Assembly: GCF_017115085.1 (NCBI RefSeq)
Contig: NZ_JABXKJ010000238.1
Coordinates: 1-58,454, forward strand
From: Nostoc sp. NMS7
GTDB lineage: Bacteria > Cyanobacteriota > Cyanobacteriia > Cyanobacteriales > Nostocaceae
Direction of reading: 5' to 3'
DNA: 58,454 nt
Part shown: one piece after another, positions 1-7,199 of the stretch
How the letters are laid out: each line of letters starts with the position of its first letter
How positions within the stretch are numbered: position 1 is the first letter of the stretch
Program-made: the position numbers and the translations under genes
Notes under the pieces: model-generated
Told to the model about the DNA's origin: nothing
Database searches by the model: none
Seen by the model: the letters and a program-made list of their open reading frames with translations, nothing else

Positions 1-5
1 GTCGC

Positions 6-818
6 GTGTCAAGGCTGCGCCCTGCCCGCTATTTGTGCCAGTTGCGTAAGTCCTGTCTTATTGATGAAGTAGAATTTGATAGCTTTGACAAAATAATAGT
101 TTATCCTGTGGGTTCATCACAAAATAATCTATCCCTAAATTCAATAAATGGATTGAGATTCATTCATAATAAGTACCAAAATTTGAAAAATTTTTGTGAG
201 TATATATATAGTTATGCTTGGAATGAAGAAAATCGGCTTCAATTAATACGTAAAGTAATTGGAGAGGCGCAAACTGTTTATCAGGAAATAGATCCTAATA
301 AAACTGAGCATCTTGCCCTTACTTTAGATGCTACAGGATTATTTGCTATTGGTTTAGCTGAGTGTGTGGGCATGATTTTTAACCAGTATTTACAACCTAA
401 AACACTTAACGAACTTGACAACGCTCTAAAGATTATAATTTGGGGTGGAAAATCACAATACGACTTATTCGCTAAACTTAGGCACGAAATATTAATTACT
501 AAAGGACGACAGCCAGGACCGGAAGGCGCACTTTCTCTTCCATTTTGGGATCGTTTTCTGAATCTTGTTAGAAATATGCTGGAAAATCCTCGTCTTTGTT
601 TTTATATACCTCAAATAATGAGAGAAGCAGCACTTGATGTATATCATGGCAGAGATTTTTTAGCTAATAGAACAAAGGAAGATTTACTTCTTATAAAATT
701 TGCTATGTTAGTATCTAATTATTTTTGTAAAGCAGTAAGTTTTCCTTCTCAAACAAATGAAATGCTTGAAAAAAAATTCATTAAAAAACAGTCAGATTTA
801 ATACACAAAGCTGATTAA
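6..818 (+). CDS. Hypothetical protein, 5' end uncertain
   Basis: I do not recognise this protein of about 270 residues. It has no clear signal peptide; a central hydrophobic stretch lies near residues 105-130 and the C-terminus is Lys-rich. The frame stays open to the left edge, so the real start may lie outside the window. Residues 13-17 are encoded by TGCGTAAGTCCT at 43-54, the right end of a small mobile element found elsewhere in the window, so the first 20 or so residues may not belong to the original gene. The sequence is AT-rich. A patatin-like fragment follows 10 bp downstream. That it is a gene is likely from its length and codon pattern; function is unknown. Confidence 0.5.
   Translation: MSRLRPARYLCQLRKSCLIDEVEFDSFDKIIVYPVGSSQNNLSLNSINGLRFIHNKYQNLKNFCEYIYSYAWNEENRLQLIRKVIGEAQTVYQEIDPNKTEHLALTLDATGLFAIGLAECVGMIFNQYLQPKTLNELDNALKIIIWGGKSQYDLFAKLRHEILITKGRQPGPEGALSLPFWDRFLNLVRNMLENPRLCFYIPQIMREAALDVYHGRDFLANRTKEDLLLIKFAMLVSNYFCKAVSFPSQTNEMLEKKFIKKQSDLIHKAD
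43..55. repeat. Right end of the 94-bp inverted-repeat element
   Basis: TGCGTAAGTCCTG is identical to the right terminal repeat of the element at 52983-53076. The left end would fall before base 1, so only this end is visible. Confidence 0.5.
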
Positions 819-827
819 TAAAAACAA

Positions 828-959
828 TTATTACTTAATAATATTCCTTTTATTGCTGGAACTAGCATTGGCGCTCTTAACGGTGTTGTCTTGTCATCCT
901 ATCGCCCGTTTCCATATACAGTAGGTAGGGGTAGTAATATTCAGGCTATTGCACGATAA
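828..959 (+). pseudogene. Patatin-like phospholipase fragment
   Basis: An open frame of 43 codons without a start reads IPFIAGTSIGALNGVVL from 843. This is the nucleophile elbow of patatin-like phospholipases (GxSxG, here GTSIG, serine codon at 864-866), followed within a few dozen codons by a stop at 957. The rest of a patatin domain, including the catalytic DGG/DGA motif, is missing. It is best read as a gene remnant. Its original partner is not visible. Confidence 0.55.
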
Positions 960-1124
960 TAGCATCAGGTAGAGTATACTCTACGTACCTCTGCGGTTAA
1001 AAAATTACTCTGTTTCCAAAATTGTCAAGTAGCGCTACCCTAATCTGGTAGCGATCGAGTTACGATCTTGTCATACCCTTTTTTTGATTTGAGAACTCCT
1101 ATTCCAGAATTTTCTGGTTAAAAT

Positions 1125-1138
1125 AGTATATCTGTTCT
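1125..1138 (+). promoter_or_regulatory. Candidate LexA (SOS) box upstream of recA
   Basis: AGTATATCTGTTCT matches the cyanobacterial LexA consensus RGTAC-N3-DGTWC-B with one mismatch (T for C in the left arm). It lies 61 bp upstream of the recA start, where a promoter operator is expected. LexA control of this gene is inference. Confidence 0.55.
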
Positions 1139-1198
1139 ACTCAAACTCCCAAAGCAACACTCCTTAAAACCATATATTTAGAGGCATTAGAAGCAGGA

Positions 1199-2275
1199 AT
1201 GGCTATCAACACCGATACTTCAGGCAAGCAAAAAGCGCTGACTATGGTGCTTAACCAGATTGAGCGCAGCTTTGGTAAAGGAGCAATCATGCGCCTGGGC
1301 GATGCTACCCGGATGCGGGTGGAGACAATTTCTAGTGGGGCGCTCACCTTGGATTTAGCATTGGGTGGTGGTTTACCCAAGGGGCGGGTAATTGAAATTT
1401 ATGGGCCGGAAAGTTCCGGGAAGACTACAGTAGCGCTACATGCACTCGCCGAAGTGCAAAGAAATGGCGGAATTGCTGCCTTTGTTGATGCTGAACACGC
1501 CCTTGATCCCACCTATGCTGCGGCATTGGGTGTAGATATTGACAACTTGCTAATTTCCCAACCTGACACTGGCGAATCAGCTTTAGAAATTGTCGATCAG
1601 CTTGTTCGCTCTGCTGCGGTTGATATTGTAGTAATTGACTCAGTAGCAGCACTAGTTCCTCGTGCTGAAATTGAAGGCGATATGGGTGATATCCACGTTG
1701 GTCTTCAGGCGCGGTTGATGAGCCAAGCCCTACGTAAAATTACTGGTAACATTGGTAAATCTGGTTGTACAGTAATTTTCATCAACCAGTTGCGGCAAAA
1801 AATTGGTGTTACTTACGGTAGTCCAGAAACCACAACTGGCGGTAACGCATTGAAGTTCTACGCTTCGGTGCGCTTGGATATTCGCCGGATTCAAACCTTA
1901 AAAAAAGGTACAGAAGAATTTGGGAACCGCGTTAAAGTCAAAGTCGCCAAAAATAAAGTAGCTCCGCCTTTTAGGATTGCGGAATTTGACATTATTTTTG
2001 GCAAAGGAATTTCTACCTTGGGTTGTATTGTAGACTTGGCAGAAGAAACTGGCGTGCTTGTCCGCAAGGGAGCTTGGTACAGCTACAATGGCGACAACAT
2101 TTCTCAAGGACGAGACAACGCCATTAAGTATCTAGAAGAAAAGCCTGAATTTGCGGAACAAATTAAGCAACTGGTGCGTGAAAAGCTAGATAAAGGCGCT
2201 GTTGTTTCTGCTAACTCTGTAGCTAAACCCAGTGAAGAAGATGAAGAAGAAGTGGATTTAGAGCCAGAAGAATAA
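1199..2275 (+). CDS. recA: Recombinase RecA
   Basis: RecA forms ATP-dependent filaments on single-stranded DNA, pairs homologous strands and stimulates LexA self-cleavage. The 358-residue length is normal for the family. Walker A is GPESSGKT at residues 69-76; the Walker B strand VDIVVIDSVAALVP and the conserved ALKFYASVRLDIRR segment are present. The C-terminus is the usual acidic tail (EEDEEEVDLEPEE). The ATG at 1199 is preceded by AGCAGGA, a weak Shine-Dalgarno sequence, and gives the standard N-terminus. It is monocistronic: a strong terminator lies about 95 bp past the stop. A candidate LexA box upstream suggests damage induction. Confidence 0.98.
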   Translation: MAINTDTSGKQKALTMVLNQIERSFGKGAIMRLGDATRMRVETISSGALTLDLALGGGLPKGRVIEIYGPESSGKTTVALHALAEVQRNGGIAAFVDAEHALDPTYAAALGVDIDNLLISQPDTGESALEIVDQLVRSAAVDIVVIDSVAALVPRAEIEGDMGDIHVGLQARLMSQALRKITGNIGKSGCTVIFINQLRQKIGVTYGSPETTTGGNALKFYASVRLDIRRIQTLKKGTEEFGNRVKVKVAKNKVAPPFRIAEFDIIFGKGISTLGCIVDLAEETGVLVRKGAWYSYNGDNISQGRDNAIKYLEEKPEFAEQIKQLVREKLDKGAVVSANSVAKPSEEDEEEVDLEPEE

Positions 2276-2369
2276 GGAATGTGGATTTATTAATCTGCAA
2301 CTTTTAATCTGTAGTGGGTTACAAAGACAGTTAACCCACCTTTTTCAAGGTATTGATGAAGTTACAGCA

Positions 2370-2423
2370 AGCCATAAAAATGATTGCTTCTGTATGACGA
2401 GCAATCATTTTTATGGCTTTTTT
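2370..2423. terminator. Bidirectional intrinsic terminator
   Basis: Arms at 2370-2388 and 2400-2418 are perfectly complementary over 19 bp around an 11-nt loop, and six T residues follow on the plus strand. The left arm contains a matching A-run, so it could also stop transcription coming from the kinase gene on the minus strand. Confidence 0.85.
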
Positions 2424-2656
2424 AGTTGGAATCAGATAATTTTCAATTTTTTAGCTGGGATTCTATTGTATTTGTCTGCTAAAAAAGTGGTCTAAAATTT
2501 CTGATTTCAGTTTTGAAGTGAAGTTGTGATAAATTTTAGCTTTAACTTGTCACGAATGATTGCCTAGACGGATGCGATCGCCATTTACAAACAAGCCAAT
2601 AGTACTGTTGAAATCAAGATGTTGAATAGCATAGCTCCGAAATCCCAACTTTCAAC

Positions 2657-4261
2657 TTACAACAAGCCTCGTTTACCATTGGGGCGGATGGTCATCCAAT
2701 TTGTTTTTGCTAGCGCTAGCTGCTCATCAGAAATTTTGGCACTGGTGAGATTAGCACCACACAGATTAGCTCCTCGCAGGTTAGCATTGCTGAAATAAGC
2801 ATTGCTAAGGTCTGCACCTCGCAGGTCTGCCCCTTCTAAATCAGCATGGTTAAAGTATGCTTTGGTTAAATTAGCATCCTTGAGATTTGCTCGAGTCAGA
2901 CTGGCTCTGCCAAAGTCACTATTTTGGAGATTAGCTCCCTGGAGATTGGTTTTTTGCAATTGAGCGGAATGGAAATTTGTTTGCGATAAGTCAGCACCTT
3001 GCAGGTTCAGCAAATTTAAATTGTGTAGGGCAAAATCCCGTCTTCCTTTGAGATAGGCTGTTAATAAACCTTGGGTATCTAACTTCCTCTGAATTTGAGA
3101 ATTTTGAACTTGGGAACTATTGCTGTTGCTGTTAGCTAGAATTGTTGATTTGGTCATCCCAGAACCTTGCTGTAATCCGGCAACTTCCGCTGCCTTGGCT
3201 CGTCTAGCGCGAATTGCTGCTGCTACCTGTGCCACTCCTACACCGGTAACACCAGTAGAAGGGTTGTTAGATAAAACAGCAGAATTTTCCCGGTGGTTGT
3301 GTGTTCGCTCTTTAGATCGACTATCAGATTTAGTCAGTAAACCCTTTGCTAAACTATCTAAATATGGTTCTATTTCCAATGCTCTGAGAACTTCTGCTGC
3401 TGATTGATAGCGATTACGTACAGACACCTCTAACATTTTTCGCAATACCTTGGTCAAGTGGTCACTCACTTGCACAAGCTGTTCCCACATCATCTCGCCA
3501 GTATTGGGATTGTAATCTAAATCTTTAGGAGTTTTGGTAGTCAATAAATAAATGCATGTCACCCCCAGTGCATAGATATCACTGGCGTAAACTGGACGCA
3601 TAGCCATTTGCTCTGGAGGTGCAAAACCAGGAGTACCAATCGCATAGGCAGTTAATGCTGTCTGTCCTGATTGACTTGCCGCAGCTTGGCTTACTTGGTC
3701 TTTGACGGCACCAAAGTCGATGAGTACCATTCTGGCATCTTGAGTGCGGCGAATTAAGTTGGCTGGCTTGATATCACGGTGAATCACCTTTTGCTCATGG
3801 ATGTATTGCAGCAATGGCAGAGTCTCGCTCAAAAATTGCTTGACTCCAGTTTCGCTCAAGATGCCGTTAAGTTTGACCTCCTCCTGCAAAGTATCACCAC
3901 TGATGTATTCTTGAACTAAATAGAATTGTTCATGATCTTCAAAATAGTCTAACAATCTTGGTACTTGGGGATGATTGCCAATCTTACCTAAAGTTTTGGC
4001 TTCTCGCTCAAAGAGTTCTCTAGCCATCTTTAAAACTTGTGGGGTGCTTCCTGATGGCCGTAATTGCTTGATTACGCAACTCGGTTCTCCGGGTAAGCCT
4101 TGATCATTGGCTAAGAAGGTTGCTCCAAAGCCACCCTGACCTAATGGTTTGATCACCTGATAGCGATCGCGCAATAGTAGTTGGGAGCCACAAGACTGAC
4201 ACCTTTGGCTATTTACCAAATTTTCTGGATTGGGACAGATAGGATTTAAGCAGTAGCTCAT
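2657..4261 (-). CDS. Serine/threonine kinase with pentapeptide repeats (SpkB-like)
   Basis: Eukaryotic-type protein kinase of 534 residues. An N-terminal four-cysteine motif (C4, C9, C21, C24) resembles a zinc ribbon. The kinase domain follows: glycine loop GQGGFG at 41-46, lysine K65, catalytic HRDIKPAN at 162-169, DFG at 183-185, and the APE-like segment FAPPEQ. A low-complexity linker (about 310-390) leads to a C-terminal run of A(N/D)LxX pentapeptide repeats, which fold as a right-handed beta helix. This order (Cys motif, kinase, pentapeptides) is that of SpkB in Synechocystis, linked there to motility and oxidative stress; the role here is inferred. It stands alone between two long intergenic regions. 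Confidence 0.9.
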   Translation of the reverse strand: MSYCLNPICPNPENLVNSQRCQSCGSQLLLRDRYQVIKPLGQGGFGATFLANDQGLPGEPSCVIKQLRPSGSTPQVLKMARELFEREAKTLGKIGNHPQVPRLLDYFEDHEQFYLVQEYISGDTLQEEVKLNGILSETGVKQFLSETLPLLQYIHEQKVIHRDIKPANLIRRTQDARMVLIDFGAVKDQVSQAAASQSGQTALTAYAIGTPGFAPPEQMAMRPVYASDIYALGVTCIYLLTTKTPKDLDYNPNTGEMMWEQLVQVSDHLTKVLRKMLEVSVRNRYQSAAEVLRALEIEPYLDSLAKGLLTKSDSRSKERTHNHRENSAVLSNNPSTGVTGVGVAQVAAAIRARRAKAAEVAGLQQGSGMTKSTILANSNSNSSQVQNSQIQRKLDTQGLLTAYLKGRRDFALHNLNLLNLQGADLSQTNFHSAQLQKTNLQGANLQNSDFGRASLTRANLKDANLTKAYFNHADLEGADLRGADLSNAYFSNANLRGANLCGANLTSAKISDEQLALAKTNWMTIRPNGKRGLL

Positions 4262-4537
4262 GCACTCTCAACTCGCTGCACGAATAATCACCGGGAGTGT
4301 TATACTCTCTTTCTGTTATACTCTGTTTCAATTATTTAAATATTAATCAACTCTTGCAAGGTAATTTTTGCTGGAAATCTTTGAAGATTTTATAAAGTTT
4401 AACTGAGATTATGTCAAGCGATCGCCACAACAAGATGATTTATTATACTTAACATTCTCAAGTAGTATTTAGTTTACTTTATACCAATTCGTAATTCGTA
4501 ATGACGCTATCTTAACCGAGGTTTGACTCTCACCCCC

Positions 4538-4563
4538 AGCCCCTCTCCCAATTTTGGGAGAGG
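4538..4563. repeat. C-rich/G-rich palindromic repeat
   Basis: A 12-bp perfect stem (CCCCTCTCCCAA and its complement) around a TT loop, preceded by CACCCCCAG. Related C-rich hairpins occur at 12755-12783, 15730-15750, 17186-17211 and 32881-32921. The gene-free stretch 4262-4895 otherwise holds only this and the partial element at 4700-4711. Confidence 0.6.
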
Positions 4564-4699
4564 GGAGCGAATTATCTAGTTCCCTGAATCCCAACTTGGG
4601 ATTTGGGGTTAGGGGATGAGGGCAAAACGTCTTCTCAAAGCAGATTTTTTCTGAAGTTGACACCAATGATTGATGAATTGCCCCTACCGCGTGTAGTTT

Positions 4700-4711
4700 T
4701 GCGTAAGTCCT
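4700..4711. repeat. Partial copy of the 94-bp inverted-repeat element
   Basis: TGCGTAAGTCCT at 4700-4711, preceded by GATGAATTGCCCCTACCGC, matches the right half of the elements at 25074 and 52983. No matching left terminal repeat is found 92 bp upstream, so this copy is truncated or diverged. Confidence 0.5.
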
Positions 4712-4895
4712 ATGTAGTCTTATTTTGGAGAATTGGTATTTAAAAGTATTGGAGGGCAGTGCCCAACGCCAGTTGCTCTACTTGAGGTTTCCCTAAGTAG
4801 AGCAACTGGCTCCCCTACAGAAAATCGCTGTAGGATTTTGGATGCCCAAATTTGGAGGCAATTTAAAATCATCTCCATTACTCGTTAAGAGATTA

Positions 4896-5726
4896 TTAGC
4901 TGGCTTTCATGTTCACACTAATCAGCTGTTCGATAAGTGCAACAACATCACTGCGGCTGAGTTTCTCTTTACCATTAGCAAGAGCATCAAGAGTGCCACT
5001 AGCTAAGGTTAAGGGAATTTGGCAAAAATCTAAGGCAGGTCCTGTAGGAAGGTCTTTGGTGTAAGCTTCTGCCAGGGCTAGATTGCGCCGCGCATACTCT
5101 TGCATATTTGCTGCACTCCAACCCTCTGGGAAAAAGTCTACCCCACGCCCTAAATCTTCAGTATGGTTACGCAGGATATTAACTGCTTGTAAACCCCGAC
5201 CAAACCCAATTGCCTGGGTACGGTTAGTTTGGGTTCCATCATACCAAGTCCATAAGTCCGATAGTAACAATCCCACTGCACCTGCAACCCCAAAGGTATA
5301 ACGATCCAAATCGGATTCTGTGTAAATTTTCCAGTTATTTTCTGCCCAGTAAGCCATCCGGTCTGCCATTGCAGCAGTGGCATCCCAAATTCGAGGTGCA
5401 ATGGTCTCTGGTGCTAGCAGCGACCATTCTCTAATCCTCACAGTGACTTCTTCTAACGTATTCTCATACCCGCTAAATCCCGCAAAGAAAGCATCTACCG
5501 CGAAGCCATCAACTCCTGTCTGTAACGTCAGGCTAATCGCTCTTAACAGCTTTGCTTTGGTAGCGTTATCTAGTTCAGGATGATCTTCAATTTCATCAAT
5601 GGCACGCATACACAAATATGCTGATGCTACTGCTTCTTGCAATCCTGGCGGTAAAAGACTAATTGGAATATAAAAAGTTCGGCTAGTTTCTTTGAGGATT
5701 TGCAATGCATCTCTACGTAAATTCAT
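4896..5726 (-). CDS. Squalene/phytoene synthase family protein
   Basis: Members of this family condense two C15 or C20 prenyl diphosphates head-to-head. Counting from the start chosen here, the first Asp-rich motif is DEIED at residues 44-48, in the context SRTFYIPIS...YLCMRAIDEIED; the second is NHTED at 187-191, followed by LGRG. The substrate cannot be assigned: the SRTF...RAIDEIED context recalls squalene synthases as much as phytoene synthases. A longer reading starts 33 bp upstream, but the ATG at 5726 has GGGGAG spaced about 8 nt before it and begins MNLRRDAL, a more natural N-terminus. The 276-residue length is slightly short for phytoene synthases. It is transcribed alone. Confidence 0.85.
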   Translation of the reverse strand: MNLRRDALQILKETSRTFYIPISLLPPGLQEAVASAYLCMRAIDEIEDHPELDNATKAKLLRAISLTLQTGVDGFAVDAFFAGFSGYENTLEEVTVRIREWSLLAPETIAPRIWDATAAMADRMAYWAENNWKIYTESDLDRYTFGVAGAVGLLLSDLWTWYDGTQTNRTQAIGFGRGLQAVNILRNHTEDLGRGVDFFPEGWSAANMQEYARRNLALAEAYTKDLPTGPALDFCQIPLTLASGTLDALANGKEKLSRSDVVALIEQLISVNMKAS

Positions 5727-6486
5727 GTTTTCACTCCCCACTTGATTTTTGCACCACATGAAGTTTGCAGTTTTTTGATGATACTGGATATAGTTTTGAC
5801 TAAACCTTAAAAACTATAGACCATAAGATACGCTAGTATTTCATCTAAAAATTAATAGTTTTTGGTGTTGCAATTAACAAAACTCTCAAATTTATCAAAG
5901 TCTAATCTAGTATATAGGTTTTTGGTTGCAAAAATGCGCCAGGTGTTGTTTGATATAGCTTTCATCAACTTTTAGTTTATATATAAAGACTTCTGCTAAT
6001 ATTTGGTTGATTACCGCGAAATTTTTCTCTGAGCAAACATCCATTTTCGGGATTTGAAAGCGTTTTAAGTCTGCGTTAATCTGACTAACAAAGTCTAATT
6101 ATTGTATATATAATGACAATTTAGCAGAAGCTGGTAACGGATAACAGTAACTATACGCACCTTTAGATGCGAACGGCGGCTTGCCGAAGAGTTAAGGCCA
6201 GTTAAATTGGACATAGAGGGCTGCAATACTTGGGTTGGGTTACGCCGGAGCTTGAACGGTTACAGTGGAAGCCGGATTGCTGTTTCAGGTGACATAAAGT
6301 GACCATAACCTAGAACAAGAAGTTCCCGTATATTTACGAGATTGACAACTCAACAAAATATTTGTGAATATTTGACCTCTCACGGGTCTCAAGATATGGA
6401 AATTCAAGTAGTTGTTTCGAGCAGCTAAAGCTATAGTCTTCACTTTTTACTTGTTTTCCACTGATGTCAGCCCATTAATCACTGTG
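5727..6486. other. Gene-free stretch with a GC-richer block
   Basis: No credible gene is seen. Most of it is very AT-rich, but about 6140-6310 is visibly richer in G+C and contains the small hairpin CGGCTTGCCG at 6176-6185. One plus-strand frame stays open for roughly 60 codons across the block without a plausible start. It could be a gene remnant or a structured RNA; I cannot assign it. Confidence 0.3.
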
Positions 6487-6720
6487 CTATTGATTACCTG
6501 TGCCTGCGTTATCAAACCGCGAACCGTGACAGGGGCAATTCCAGGTCTTTTCTGAGGAATTCCAGGCGACGATACAGTTGAGGTGAGTACAGATTGCAGA
6601 ATATTCGTGCAGTGTGCCGTTTTCATCTCGGTAAGCTGCGACTTTTGTTAAACCACACTGCACCACTGCACCTCTACCGGGAGCAGCTTTTTCAACGGAA
6701 TCAACATCTCCTGGTGTCAC
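6487..6720 (-). pseudogene. Rieske domain fragment of an FAD-dependent oxidoreductase
   Basis: About 68 residues match the C-terminal Rieske [2Fe-2S] domain attached to some FAD-dependent oxidoreductases: MTPGDVDSVEKAAPGRGAVV, then cluster-binding CTHLNC and CPCHGS. The N-terminal FAD domain (more than 400 residues) is absent, and similarity ends abruptly after CHGSRFD, where a short unrelated tail (NAGTGNQ) reaches a stop, removing the last part of the Rieske fold. All four metal ligands survive, so the decay is recent or the piece is a transferred scrap. It is very unlikely to encode a working enzyme. Confidence 0.7.
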
Positions 6721-6738
6721 CCAATTTAATCAAATCTT

Positions 6739-6921
6739 TTGCTAGAGAGATATACAATATTACTAATCGCTACTGCTGCAGAAGCCGGATCTATTCAGGG
6801 CTTTCAACTAATCATTTGGTTGCTACTTTGGAAAGGAACATTTGGATTAATTGAAAACGGTATTTCTTTATTCGGATTAATTACTATGCATCAGATAATT
6901 TATTCTTTGGTATTTCTTTAG
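6739..6921 (+). pseudogene. Possible membrane-transporter remnant
   Basis: A 60-codon frame encodes two hydrophobic helices, with text such as LIIWLLLWKGTFGLIENGIS. The style recalls a transmembrane segment pair of NRAMP-type metal transporters, but this is from memory and weak. There is no start signal, and a minisatellite begins at its end. Recorded as a possible remnant only. Confidence 0.25.
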
Positions 6922-7075
6922 TGTGGTAAGAACAGCTTGTGCGTTCATAACCACAGAACTTGGTGTAGTAACGACAGCTTGTGCGTTCATAATGACAGAA
7001 ATCTGTGTGGTAACGACAGCTTATGCGTTCATAATGACAGAAATCTGTGTGGTAACAACAGCTTGTGCATTACCA
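6921..7075. repeat. 42-bp minisatellite, about 3.7 copies
   Basis: Units begin with GTGTGGTAA or GTGTAGTAA at 6921, 6963, 7005 and 7047, an exact 42-bp period, each containing ACAGCTTGTGCGTTCATAA or a close variant. Because 42 is divisible by three, the array stays open in two plus-strand frames, but no credible protein results. It sits about 120 bp upstream of the alpha-glucosidase. Confidence 0.9.
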
Positions 7076-7199
7076 GAACTACTCTTGCTAAAAAAATATC
7101 TGCTAATCTTTCACCCAACTTCTAGCGAAAGAAAGAGTTTTAGGCTGAGTATCTCTGTAATCATGAATGCTGACAAGTGTTAACTGCTTAATAAATGAT

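Noticed and set aside
1047..1062. NtcA-like site (GTA-N8-TAC) upstream of recA
   Set aside because: The spacing between GTA and TAC is ten, not eight.
4469..4666. 65-codon frame on the minus strand
   Set aside because: Nearly all of it is the C-rich hairpin repeat and flanking intergenic sequence.
6140..6310. Possible cobalamin riboswitch or tRNA-like RNA
   Set aside because: I looked on both strands for the B12-box and for anticodon and T-arm patterns and found no convincing match, so only a generic candidate is reported.
6923..7183. 86-codon frame across the minisatellite
   Set aside because: It arises because the 42-bp unit is divisible by three; the product is repeated VVTTACAFIMTE-like text, and the other frame is also open.
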